In this document: piece by piece, positions 49,602-57,537 of the stretch
Numbering within the stretch: the first letter of the stretch is position 1
Layout of the letters: the number at the start of each line of letters is the position of its first letter
NCBI RefSeq assembly: GCF_001984155.1
Contig: NZ_MTQO01000046.1
Location: 248,001-312,000 of the forward strand
From: Actinosynnema sp. ALI-1.44
Lineage (GTDB): Bacteria; Actinomycetota; Actinomycetes; Mycobacteriales; Pseudonocardiaceae
DNA: 64,000 bases
Reading direction: 5' to 3'
Program-made: the position numbers and the translations under genes
The notes under the pieces: model-generated
The model's input: the letters and a program-made list of their open reading frames with translations, nothing else
Databases searched by the model: none
What the model was told of the DNA's origin: nothing

Positions 49602-50306
49602 TCACTCGTCGACGTACACCTGGCGCCAGTGCTTGGCTGAGCGGACCACGTCGTCGCTGACGCGCTGCATGAACTGGCTCACGGTCCTCAGGCGGACACC
49701 GGCGGGGGTGGCGGCGCCGAGCCTGAGGGCACTGGTCGCGCAGGCGGCGGCGATCTGGGCGTCGACGCGGGCGCTGGCCATGGTGGCCTGGAACCAGACG
49801 TCGGCGTCGACGACGTAGCGGTCCGCGCGGCGGCGGGGGTCGCGTTCCCGTTTGATGAGCTCGATCGACTCCAGGTAGCCGACGGCCTTGGAGATGGAGG
49901 CGGCGCTGACGTTCAGGCGTTGCACGAGCTGGGCCGAGGTGAGGCTGCCGCTGTCGGTGGTGAACAACGCGGCGAGCACCCTGGCCATCATTCGCGGGAG
50001 CCCGGTCTGGACGAACAGGTCGGCGATGTGGGCGGCCACCCCGTTCACGACGCGCCGGTCACGTCCACCGAGGTGGGGGCTTGCCGGTGACGGCACGGCG
50101 GGCGCGCCCTGGCGCACGTGGTGTGTGCTGGCCCGGTGGGCCTGGCCCGCGTGGTAGTCGGCCGGACCGCCGTGGCGCATCACCTCGCGGGTGACGGTCG
50201 AGGTCGGGCGTCCGATCTCGCGTCCGATCGCAGCGTAGGTCAGCCCTTCCCGCAGCCCGGCGGCGATCCGCCGCCTGTCCTGCTGGGTCAACCGTTCTCC
50301 AGCCAT
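49602..50306 (-). CDS. GbsR/MarR-like regulator with extra N-terminal HTH
   Basis: A 234-residue protein. Residues 1-50 form an IS30/Hin-like HTH (LTQQDRRRIAAGLREGLTYAAIGREIGRPTSTVTREVMRHGG). The C-terminal two thirds form a GbsR-like winged HTH (MMARVLAALFTTDSGSLTSAQLVQRLNVSAASISKAVGYLESIELIKRERDPRRRADRY in order). The two-HTH design is the standard of a large actinomycete group. ATG 50306 is preferred over the upstream one. It is divergent from a serine hydrolase over a 193-bp region containing GCAACG repeats. Confidence 0.88.
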   Translation of the reverse strand: MAGERLTQQDRRRIAAGLREGLTYAAIGREIGRPTSTVTREVMRHGGPADYHAGQAHRASTHHVRQGAPAVPSPASPHLGGRDRRVVNGVAAHIADLFVQTGLPRMMARVLAALFTTDSGSLTSAQLVQRLNVSAASISKAVGYLESIELIKRERDPRRRADRYVVDADVWFQATMASARVDAQIAAACATSALRLGAATPAGVRLRTVSQFMQRVSDDVVRSAKHWRQVYVDE

Positions 50307-50339
50307 CTGTGTCACCGGCCTGTCGATGTCGAGCACAAC

Positions 50340-50453
50340 GCAACGCGATCATTGCATTAGGCGGCAGCAACGCGCAACGAAATATGCCTTTTGAACTGCA
50401 TCTTTGCCGTTCGCTTCACTGATTTCTGATTGTCATCGCCCGCTGATGCAACG
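50340..50453. repeat. Four GCAACG repeats in the divergent regulatory region
   Basis: GCAACG occurs at 50340-50345, 50367-50372, 50374-50379 and 50448-50453, all in the same orientation. CATTGCAT and AACGTAAC lie close by. The density and placement between the GbsR-like and serine hydrolase genes suggest regulator half-sites. Confidence 0.45.
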
Positions 50454-50499
50454 TAACTTTTGCGATATCGGAAATATTCTGACAGCAAAGGCGTTCGAC

Positions 50500-51642
50500 G
50501 TGACCCACACTGATCTCCAACAGGTACTCGACTGGGCGGTGGCCGAGGCGGGCATCCCCGGCATCGTCGCCGACGTCAAGGACGGGCATCGGACCTGGTT
50601 CGGCACCGCGGGCGTCGCCGACCTCGCCACCGGCGCTCCCCGTCAACCGGGAGAACACGCGCAGATCGGCAGCGGCGGCAAGGCGTTCATCGCCGCTGTG
50701 CTGCTCGGTCTCGAAGCCGAGGGCAAGGTGGGCATCGACGACCCGGTGAACGCCTGGCTGCCGGGCGTGCTCGACGTCAACGGCTACGACGGTGACAAGA
50801 TCACCATCAGGCACCTGCTCGCCAACACCAGCGGCCTGTTCCCCACGGGCCTGGCACCCGAGCTGACCAGCCGGTACACCACCCGTGCCGCGTTCCGAGA
50901 GCACCGCTTCGACGCGTTCACCCGGCAGGAGCTGTTCGAGATGACGGTGTCCCAGCCGCCGGTCGGGCAGCCCGGCGAACACTTCCGGTACGCCAACGGC
51001 GGCTTCTACCTCGCCGAGGCGGTGATCGAGAAGATCACCGGGCACAGCTTCACCGAGGAGGTCGAGCGCCGGATCTTCCAGCCGCTCGGCCTGACCCACA
51101 CCTACGTGCGGCCCGCCGCGGACGTGACCTACCGCGATCCGCACCCGCGCGCGTACTCCAGGCAGTTCCTCAAGGACGGCGTCGACGCGGACGCGGTCAC
51201 GTCGTCGAACTGGGAGTCGATGCTCGAGCAGCCGGGGCTCGACCCGCTCGACGTGACCGAGTTCAACACCTCATGGGTGCCCGGCAACATCATCTCCACC
51301 ACCGGCGACATGATCCGCGCGGTCAGCGCGTTGGCCTCGGGCACGCTGCTGCCGCCCGCCCAGCACCGTCAGATGTGGACCACGGTCAGCACCGAGGGCA
51401 GCGACTGGTTGCCGCACACGCGGTACGGCCTCGGCTTGTTCGAGTTCGACACGGCGGCCACGGGCGGCCGGGTGCTGCGCGGGGTGGGCGGCAGCTACTG
51501 GGGTTCCATGTTCTTCACGGTCAGCACCGCTGACGGCGAGCACGTCATCTCGGTGCACACCAACATCGAGATGATCTCGTGGGACGTCCTGCGCCGGGTC
51601 TTCGAAGCGGGCTTCGGGGTCGCCATCGGGACCCAACCTTGA
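50500..51642 (+). CDS. Serine hydrolase (class C beta-lactamase/DD-peptidase fold)
   Basis: A 380-residue beta-lactamase-family protein without signal peptide. The SxxK nucleophile is in IGSGGKAFIAAVLL, the YxN motif in RYANGGFYL, and the late HTN in VHTNIE. HLLANTSGLFPTG and FQPLGLTHTYV are family marks. The frame is open from 50404, but GTG 50500 with AAAGG upstream removes a Cys-rich non-family stretch. Members include esterases, D-aminopeptidases and enzymes of secondary metabolism. It is cytoplasmic, so an esterase is more likely than beta-lactamase. It is divergent from the GbsR-like regulator. Confidence 0.9.
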   Translation: MTHTDLQQVLDWAVAEAGIPGIVADVKDGHRTWFGTAGVADLATGAPRQPGEHAQIGSGGKAFIAAVLLGLEAEGKVGIDDPVNAWLPGVLDVNGYDGDKITIRHLLANTSGLFPTGLAPELTSRYTTRAAFREHRFDAFTRQELFEMTVSQPPVGQPGEHFRYANGGFYLAEAVIEKITGHSFTEEVERRIFQPLGLTHTYVRPAADVTYRDPHPRAYSRQFLKDGVDADAVTSSNWESMLEQPGLDPLDVTEFNTSWVPGNIISTTGDMIRAVSALASGTLLPPAQHRQMWTTVSTEGSDWLPHTRYGLGLFEFDTAATGGRVLRGVGGSYWGSMFFTVSTADGEHVISVHTNIEMISWDVLRRVFEAGFGVAIGTQP

Positions 51643-51726
51643 TCGTGTTGACCCTGGTTCGCCCCTGCGGGCAGGATGTGGTCTAGACAACACACCATCC
51701 CTGCACCCTGCACGCAAGGACCACTG

Positions 51727-52242
51727 GTGATCACACGAATCTTGGTGCCGCTCGCCGCCTTGTCGCTGCTGGCCGGCTGCTCCGGCTCGGACCAGCCGCC
51801 AGCCGCCTCCCCGGCGCCGCCCCCGCCGCCCGCCTCGAACGACGTCAAGGTCGCCACCGACCCGTGCTCGTTGCTGACCGACGACGAGGTCAGCGCGCAC
51901 GTCGGCGCCAAGGTCAGCGGCGCGCCCGACGACCTGCCGACCGTCGGGCGGGGCTGCCGCTGGGAGGCGCCGGATGGCGCGTCGTACGTCAGCGTCATCC
52001 TCAACACCCCGGCCTTCCCCGACGTCGGCACCTCGGCGAAACGGGCCGTGGACGTCGGCGCCAAGAAGGGCTCGGTTCTCGCTGACGACGGCCGGTACTG
52101 CCTGATCTACGTCAACGGCGGCACGCCTTGGCTGCAGTTCGGCAGCCAGAGCGCGGACACCGGCAAACCAGTCGACAAGACCTACGAGTGCGATCGGTCG
52201 ATGCCGCTGGTGCGCAGGGTCGTGGCGAACCTGAAGTGGTGA
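51727..52242 (+). CDS. DUF3558-type lipoprotein
   Basis: A 171-residue lipoprotein. Lipobox LLAGC follows a hydrophobic core (ITRILVPLAALSLLAG), so the mature protein is tethered outside the membrane. A Pro/Ala linker precedes the globular part with DPCSLLTDDEVSAHVG, GRGCRWEAPDGASYVSV and YECDRSMPLV, typical of the actinomycete DUF3558 family. Function unknown. GTG 51727 has an AAGGACC site. The previous gene ends 84 bp before on the same strand. Confidence 0.9.
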   Translation: MITRILVPLAALSLLAGCSGSDQPPAASPAPPPPPASNDVKVATDPCSLLTDDEVSAHVGAKVSGAPDDLPTVGRGCRWEAPDGASYVSVILNTPAFPDVGTSAKRAVDVGAKKGSVLADDGRYCLIYVNGGTPWLQFGSQSADTGKPVDKTYECDRSMPLVRRVVANLKW

Positions 52243-52258
52243 TCGACCGACCGGCCGA

Positions 52259-52753
52259 CTATTCGGCCAGCCGGAAGACCAGTTCGGTCTCCCACTTGGT
52301 CATGTCGGGCTCGACGCGCGGGTCGGACTTGAGCACCTCCAGACGGCAGCCCCACCGCTCACCCCGGTCGGTGTCGGTCTTGTCCCAGGTCAGGCCTTCC
52401 CCGGCGGCCCAGTCGAGCACCTGGCCGGTGACGCCGACCAGTTCGTCGGGGTGTCCGACGTGGGTGTGGCTGACGTAGTGGCCCGCAGGCAGCACGGCGG
52501 CGAACACGTCACCCTCACCCTCGATCACCTCGAGGGTCGGGATGCCAGCCTCAACCTCGAGTTGAGCTTGCATGTCGATCAGGGTGTAGCGGAAGAACGG
52601 CGCCCCGGCCAGGCCCACGCCCCGCGCCAGCAGGGAGCCGATCAACTCCGGCATCCGGTCGGCGATCTCGCCGAAGGTCTGCATGGTCACAGTGCCGCGC
52701 ACGGCCGCGTAAGGCTGCTCGCCGCGCTCGATGATCTCGGGTTTGATGCTCAT
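52259..52753 (-). CDS. GyrI/SOUL-like effector-binding domain protein
   Basis: A 164-residue stand-alone GyrI-like domain. It contains IERGEQPYAAVRGTVTMQTFGEIADRMPELIGSLLARG, APFFRYTLIDMQAQLEVEAGIPT, AAVLPAGHYVSHTHVGHPDEL and later WGCRLEVL. Such proteins bind hydrophobic ligands and can act as sensors. ATG 52753 has an AGGGGGT site. It is the partner gene downstream of an ECF42-like sigma factor (29 bp), where the usual DGPF protein stands in other operons; it may serve as the signal input. Confidence 0.9.
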   Translation of the reverse strand: MSIKPEIIERGEQPYAAVRGTVTMQTFGEIADRMPELIGSLLARGVGLAGAPFFRYTLIDMQAQLEVEAGIPTLEVIEGEGDVFAAVLPAGHYVSHTHVGHPDELVGVTGQVLDWAAGEGLTWDKTDTDRGERWGCRLEVLKSDPRVEPDMTKWETELVFRLAE

Positions 52754-52782
52754 ACCCCCTAGACGGACGGGGCCGGGAGAAC

Positions 52783-54063
52783 TCATCGGTCCGGTGCCTC
52801 CCCACGTGCGCAGGCCGCCGCGCGGTCGAGCAGCAGTGCTTGTTCGCGTGCGTTGCCGGTGAGAGACGCGGCTCGTTCGAACTCGGCGTGCGCCTCGTCG
52901 TAGCGGCCGAGTTTGGCCAGCAGGTCGCCGCGTACGGTCGGCAGCAGGTGGTAGGACTTCAGGCTCGGGGCGTCGGCGATCTCCTCGATCAGTCGCAGCC
53001 CGACCTCCGGACCGAACGCCATGGACAGCGCGACCGCCCGGTTGAGCTCCACGATGGGTGAGCCGGTCACGTCGGCGAGGTCGGCGTAGAGCGCGGCGAT
53101 CCGCGCCCAGTCGGTGTCCGCGGCGACGTGGGCGCGGGCGTGGCAGGCGGCGATCGCGGCCTGCAGCGTGTACGGGCCGCGTTTGTCGTCCAATGCTTCG
53201 GCCTTGTCCAGTGCGGCCAGGCCACGCCGGATGAGCATCTGGTCCCACTGGGAGCGGTTCTGCTCCAGCAGCAGGATCGGCTCGCCCTGGGCGTCGGTGC
53301 GGGCCTTGGCCCGGGACGCCTGGATCTCCAGCAGCGCCACCAGGCCGTGGACCTCGGCGTCCTTGGGCGCGAGCCCGGCGAGCACGCGGCCGAGCCGCAG
53401 CGCCTCGTCGCACAGCGCCGGCCGCAGCCAGTCGTCGCCCGCGGTGGCCGAGTAGCCCTCGTTGAAGATCAGGTAGATGACCTCGAGGACGGCGGCGAGC
53501 CGTTCGGCGCGCTGCGCGGCCGGGGGGATCTCGAACGGGATCTTCGCGTCGGCCAGTGTCCGTTTGGCTCGCACGACGCGCTGCTGGATGGTGGACTCGC
53601 CGACCAGGAAGGCGCGGGCGATCTCCTTGGTGGTCAGCCCGCCCAGCATCCGCAGGGTCAGCGCGACCTGCGCCTCGGTGGACAGCACCGGGTGGCATGC
53701 GGTGAACACCAGCCGCAGCACGTCGTCGCCGATGTCGTCGTCGAGCGCCGCGTCGATGTCCGGTTCGGGGGCCGCGCCACCGGTCTCGATCTCGTGGCCG
53801 AGTTCCTGGACCTTGCGGGCCAGCACCTGCTCGCGGCGGACGTGGTCGATCGCGCGGTGCTTGGCGGTGGCCATCAGCCACGCGCCGGGGTTCTTGGGCA
53901 CGCCTTGTTCCGGCCACTGTTCCAGGGCCGCGACCAGCGCGTCCTGTGCCAGTTCCTCCGCGCGGCCGACGTCGCGCACGATCCGCGCGAGCCCGGCGAT
54001 CACCCTCGCCGACTCGATCCGCCAGACCGCGTCAATCGCCCGATGTGTCTCGGTTACCGTCAC
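52783..54063 (-). CDS. ECF42-like RNA polymerase sigma factor (second copy)
   Basis: A sigma factor of about 426 residues. Region 2: DVGRAEELAQDALVAALEQWPEQGVPKNPGAWLMATAKHRAIDHVRRE. Region 4: LTTKEIARAFLVGESTIQQRVVRAKRTLADAKIPFEIP. The TPR-like extension includes FTACHPVLS, FNEGYSATAGD and IVELNRAVALSMAFGPE. The two ECF42 copies in the window (here and 8023-9255) share the layout but are clearly divergent in sequence. It is followed by a GyrI-like gene instead of a DGPF gene. The start is GTG 54063. Confidence 0.93.
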   Translation of the reverse strand: MTVTETHRAIDAVWRIESARVIAGLARIVRDVGRAEELAQDALVAALEQWPEQGVPKNPGAWLMATAKHRAIDHVRREQVLARKVQELGHEIETGGAAPEPDIDAALDDDIGDDVLRLVFTACHPVLSTEAQVALTLRMLGGLTTKEIARAFLVGESTIQQRVVRAKRTLADAKIPFEIPPAAQRAERLAAVLEVIYLIFNEGYSATAGDDWLRPALCDEALRLGRVLAGLAPKDAEVHGLVALLEIQASRAKARTDAQGEPILLLEQNRSQWDQMLIRRGLAALDKAEALDDKRGPYTLQAAIAACHARAHVAADTDWARIAALYADLADVTGSPIVELNRAVALSMAFGPEVGLRLIEEIADAPSLKSYHLLPTVRGDLLAKLGRYDEAHAEFERAASLTGNAREQALLLDRAAACARGEAPDR

Positions 54064-54237
54064 GAGACGGCATCACAGCAGCTACCCGGCCTGTGCTGCA
54101 ACCAGCCGCTCCGCGAGCGCGGAGAAGGCCTGCTTGCGACGGTGTGTGACCTGGCGGGCGGCCGGTCGCGATGCCCGCCAGGTCGTCATCTCCCACGCCG
54201 TGCGACGCGAGCGCCTCTTTGCTGGGGAAATAGTGGT

Positions 54238-54975
54238 CTAGCTTCCGAGGCCGTTGGTCAGCTTCGGCCAGCCCTCCGGCGAGTCCTCCCAGGTCTCCTG
54301 CCTGCCGTACGGGGTCAGGTCGATGAAGTTGTACGGCGTGAACAGTTGGTCGAGACCGCGCGCGTAGGCGGTGTAGGTGTGGAACACGTCGTCACCGTCG
54401 CGCAGGAAGACGCTGTTGGCGGGCCAGTCCCCGGTCATCATCTCCTCGGGGATGCCGCGCCGGTTGAGCTCGTCCTTGGGCAGGTAGTTGTATTCCACCG
54501 GGCGGCGGGTCTCGTCCAGCGACGCGTGCATGTCGTAGCTGAAGTCGCTGCCGTGCGAGGAGTACCACGGGAACGTCCAGTCGTGCTTGGCCTTGTAGGC
54601 CAGGATCTTCTCGGCGGGCGCGCGGCTGACCGCGGCGAAGGTGATGTCGCGGGAGTGCAGGTGGGTCAGCACCTGCGGGGTGAAGTTCATGTCCGCCGAC
54701 GCGGTGCAGCTGGGGCAGCCCGCGTCCAGGTCGTCGCGCCACATGAAGTGGTGGATGTAGAGCTGGGTGCGTCCTTCGAACAGCTCGGCGAGGCTGAGCG
54801 GGCCGTCGGGACCGGTGAAGGTGTAGTCCTTCGCCACGCGCACCATCGGCAGCCTGCGCCGTTCGGCGTTGAGCCGGTCGCGCAGCTTGGTCGCTTCCTT
54901 CTCCTTGGCCAGGAGCGCCTTGCGAGCGGCCAGCCACTCCCGCTCGGACACCACGGGCGGCAACGCGGTCGTCAT
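54238..54975 (-). CDS. DUF899 family thioredoxin-like protein (complete)
   Basis: A 245-residue protein beginning VSEREWLAARKALLAKEKE. It has a thioredoxin-like core (YTFTGPDGPLSLAELFEGRTQLYIHHFMWRDDLDAGCPSCTASAD) and an ending TYGRQETWEDSPEGWPKLTNG, the characteristic DUF899 tail. The cysteine pair CPSC may be redox active. It aligns with the truncated gene at the left edge, including the shared RRRLPMV and TAYARGLD-type positions. It is divergent from the ECF-SnoaL sigma gene over 140 bp and may be its target. The reaction is unknown. Confidence 0.9.
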   Translation of the reverse strand: MTTALPPVVSEREWLAARKALLAKEKEATKLRDRLNAERRRLPMVRVAKDYTFTGPDGPLSLAELFEGRTQLYIHHFMWRDDLDAGCPSCTASADMNFTPQVLTHLHSRDITFAAVSRAPAEKILAYKAKHDWTFPWYSSHGSDFSYDMHASLDETRRPVEYNYLPKDELNRRGIPEEMMTGDWPANSVFLRDGDDVFHTYTAYARGLDQLFTPYNFIDLTPYGRQETWEDSPEGWPKLTNGLGS

Positions 54976-55115
54976 CCGGTTCTCTCCTTCAGGTCGGTGC
55001 CGGGTTCTACAGGGGCAGATCCTCGAGACCGCGGGAACTCATCGCCGTGCTTCCGATGAGTTCCGGCACACTGGGCTGTCCATAGTGGTGACGGGCTTCT
55101 CGTGGGTGGAGAGGA

Positions 55116-56099
55116 ATGGGCGTGACCAGGTCGTTGACGTCGACGGACGACGAGTTCCAGCGTTCGGCGGATCCCTACCGCGCCGAGCTGCTCGCGCACT
55201 GCTACCGGATGCTGGGGTCGGTGCACGAGGCGGAGGACCTGGTGCAGGAGACCTACCTGAAGGCCTGGCGGGGGTACGGGGCGTTCGAGGGCCGTTCGTC
55301 GATCCGCACGTGGCTGTACCGGATCGCCACCAACGCGTGCCTGAGCGCGTTGGAGGGCCGGGACCGGCGGCCGTTGCCGGTGGGGTTGTCGGGTGACCGC
55401 GGCGACCCGGCGGTGGAGCCGGTCGAGCGGTCCGAGGTGCCGTGGCTGGAGCCGATCCCGGACGCGATGCTGGACCCGGCGTCGGTGGTCACCGCGCGGG
55501 AGAGCGTGCGGTTGGCGTTCATCGCCGCGCTGCAGTACCTGCCTGCGCGGCAGCGGGCCGTGCTCGTGTTGCGGGACGTGTTGAAGCTGCCGGCCGCCGA
55601 GGTCGCCGAGATGCTGGACACGACCACCGCGGCGGTCAACAGCGCGCTGCAACGGGCGCACGCCCAGCTGGCGTCGGCGACACCCACGCCGGACGACGTC
55701 GTCGAGCCGACCGCGGCGCGGCAGCGCGAACTGCTGGACCGGTTCGTGGCGGCGTTCGAGGCCAAGGACATCCCGGCGATCGTCGCGGTGTTCACCGAGG
55801 ACGCGATCATGCAGATGCCGCCGTTCCCGCAGTGGTACCAGGGCGGGGAGGCGATCGCGCGCCTGGTGGACACGTGGTGCCCGGCGCACCGCGACGACTT
55901 GCGGCTGGTGCCGATCCACGGCAACGGCCAGCCCGGGTTCGCCAGCTACATCCGCGGGTCGGCGATCGGCGGCGCGGACAGGTCGTTCGTGCCGTGGAAA
56001 GTGGAGTTGCTGGAGCTGGACGAGCGGGGTGTGCGGCAGACCGTGTCGTTCTTCGACAAGTCGTTGTTCGCGGTGTTCGGGCTGCCCGCCCAGCTTTAA
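55116..56099 (+). CDS. ECF sigma factor with C-terminal SnoaL-like domain
   Basis: A 327-residue sigma-70 of the SigG/ECF56-like group. Region 2: HCYRMLGSVHEAEDLVQETYLKAWRGYGAFEGRSSIRTWLYRIATNACLSALEGR. Region 4: ALQYLPARQRAVLVLRDVLKLPAAEVAEMLDTTTAAVNSALQRAHAQL. A SnoaL-like domain follows (LLDRFVAAFEAKDIPAIVAVFTEDAIMQMPPFPQWYQGG, GFASYIRGSA) and may regulate activity. ATG 55116 follows GAGAGGA. There is no separate anti-sigma gene nearby. It overlaps the convergent dehydrogenase stop by 4 bases (TTAA shared). Confidence 0.93.
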   Translation: MGVTRSLTSTDDEFQRSADPYRAELLAHCYRMLGSVHEAEDLVQETYLKAWRGYGAFEGRSSIRTWLYRIATNACLSALEGRDRRPLPVGLSGDRGDPAVEPVERSEVPWLEPIPDAMLDPASVVTARESVRLAFIAALQYLPARQRAVLVLRDVLKLPAAEVAEMLDTTTAAVNSALQRAHAQLASATPTPDDVVEPTAARQRELLDRFVAAFEAKDIPAIVAVFTEDAIMQMPPFPQWYQGGEAIARLVDTWCPAHRDDLRLVPIHGNGQPGFASYIRGSAIGGADRSFVPWKVELLELDERGVRQTVSFFDKSLFAVFGLPAQL

Positions 56100-57031
56100 C
56101 CTGTCATGTCGGCGACGAGCCGTCCCACGATGCCGCCGCGCGCCAGCCGGTCGAGCCCATCGGGGATCTCGTCGAAGCCGATCGGGGTGATCGTCGGGGT
56201 GAGGGTCCCCTCGGCGATCATCGCCAGCACGTGGCGCAGTTCGTCGCTGGTGCCCGCGTTGGCGCCGACGATCTCGGCGTTGGTGAGCACGAGCTTGCCG
56301 ATGGGGATGTGCGCGACGGCGTCCTCGACGCCGACCACGACCACGCGGCCGCCGTGGCGGATGCCGTCGAGGGCCCCGACGACCGTCTCGCTGTACCCGG
56401 CGAAGTCCACGACCAGGTCGAGGTCGAGTCCGGCCAGGTCCGCTGCGCTGCGCACCACGGTCGTGGCGCCGAGTTGCCGTGCGGTCTGGGCGAGCGCGGG
56501 TCTGCGGACCACGGCGGTGACCTCGGCTCCGGCGGCCGCGGCGATCTGCACGCCGAAGCTGCCCAGTCCGCCGATGCCGACGATGCCGACTTTCATCCCG
56601 GGCCGCAGACCGCCTTGGGCGTACAGGGCGTGATACGACGACAGGCCCGCGTCGGTGGCGACCGCGGCCTGCGCGAACGACACGCGGTCGGGGATCGCGA
56701 CCAGGCGTTGCGCCGGGGTGCGCACGAGGGTGGCGAACCCGCCGTCGGAGACGATGCCGGGCGCGTCCATTCCGGTGCGGACCGCCACCCGGTCACCGAC
56801 CGCGAACTCCTCCACGCCCGCGCCGGTCTGGGTGACCACACCCGCGATCTCGTGGCCGAGGACGATCGGGACGGCGGCACCGGCGAGGGAGCCGCGCGCC
56901 AAGCTGAGGTCGGTCTGGCACAGCCCGGCGGCCATCGTGCGGAGCACGACCTCGCCGGGCCCGGCCGTTGGATCGGGCAGTTCGACGTGGTCCAGAGGGT
57001 GACCGGTCGCGGTCAGGCGCCAGGCGCGCAT
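56096..57031 (-). CDS. Zinc-type alcohol dehydrogenase-like MDR protein, short
   Basis: A 311-residue medium-chain dehydrogenase. It begins MRAWRLTATGHPLDHVELPDP and has MAAGLCQTDLSLARG (usually CHTD) and GHEIAGVVTQTGAGVEEFAVGDRV, with catalytic-zinc Cys and His/Glu. The cofactor motif is VGIVGIGGLGSFGVQIAAAAGAEVTAV. The structural-zinc four-cysteine lobe is absent, which shortens the protein. It is followed on the same strand by the Ddn-type gene lying upstream in transcription (18 bp), so both form one unit. The alcohol substrate is unknown. Confidence 0.88.
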   Translation of the reverse strand: MRAWRLTATGHPLDHVELPDPTAGPGEVVLRTMAAGLCQTDLSLARGSLAGAAVPIVLGHEIAGVVTQTGAGVEEFAVGDRVAVRTGMDAPGIVSDGGFATLVRTPAQRLVAIPDRVSFAQAAVATDAGLSSYHALYAQGGLRPGMKVGIVGIGGLGSFGVQIAAAAGAEVTAVVRRPALAQTARQLGATTVVRSAADLAGLDLDLVVDFAGYSETVVGALDGIRHGGRVVVVGVEDAVAHIPIGKLVLTNAEIVGANAGTSDELRHVLAMIAEGTLTPTITPIGFDEIPDGLDRLARGGIVGRLVADMTG

Positions 57032-57048
57032 GTGCCCGTGTCCCCCGC

Positions 57049-57468
57049 TCAGCCGACCGGGTCGAGCCGGGCGAAGGGGAACCGCCGCTCGGTTTTCTCC
57101 TCGTAGGTGTAGATGTCGGGCCAGTACTGGGTGAACTGGGTGTAGATGCGCAGCCACTCCGGCCCTTGGCGAATGATGGTCGGCTTGGTCGTGAGGGTCT
57201 GCTCGCCGACCTCGATGGTCACCGTGTCGGCGGCTTCGAGGTTGAGGAACCACGCGGGGGTCTTCGGTGCACCGCCCGCGCTGCCCATGAAGACATAGGC
57301 GCCGTCGTAGGGCAGGTAGAGCAGGGGCGTGATCCGTTCCTGGCCGCTTTTGCGGCCGACGTGGTGCACCAGGGCGACGTGCGCGTTGGCGAAGTGCCCG
57401 CCGACGACGCCCTTGTTGGCCCTGAACTCCTCGATCACCTGGTTGTTGAAGTCGCTCAACCCCGACAT
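57049..57468 (-). CDS. Nitroreductase/deazaflavin (Ddn-type) family protein (second copy)
   Basis: A 139-residue protein. Family marks: VALVHHVGRKSGQERITPLLYLPYDGAYVFMGSAGGAPKTPAWFLNLEA and IYTYEEKTERRFPFARLDPV. F420H2-dependent reduction is the family expectation. It is the first gene of a two-gene unit with the MDR protein and is divergent from a TetR. A TTGACA/TACATC promoter with a 16-bp spacer lies upstream. Compared with 3270-3695, it is a distinct paralogue and not a recent duplicate. Confidence 0.9.
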   Translation of the reverse strand: MSGLSDFNNQVIEEFRANKGVVGGHFANAHVALVHHVGRKSGQERITPLLYLPYDGAYVFMGSAGGAPKTPAWFLNLEAADTVTIEVGEQTLTTKPTIIRQGPEWLRIYTQFTQYWPDIYTYEEKTERRFPFARLDPVG

Positions 57469-57491
57469 CCCCTTATTGACGCTTAGTAGAT

Positions 57492-57536
57492 CTTGGACAT
57501 CGTCAAGGATGTATTTGTCGTTGATAACGTGTCAAG
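57492..57536 (-). promoter_or_regulatory. Ddn-gene promoter inside a TetR operator-like repeat
   Basis: On the minus strand TTGACA (57535-57530) and TACATC (57513-57508) are 16 bp apart. An inverted repeat frames it: CTTGGACA (57492-57499) with TGTCAAG (57530-57536), and TCAA (57503-57506) with TTGA (57521-57524). The -35 lies inside the right arm, so repressor binding would block it. Confidence 0.58.
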
Positions 57537-57537
57537 G

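Noticed and set aside
53128-55059. A 643-codon plus-strand frame opposite sigma and DUF899
   Set aside because: It is a shadow of well-supported minus-strand genes, with no recognisable motif.
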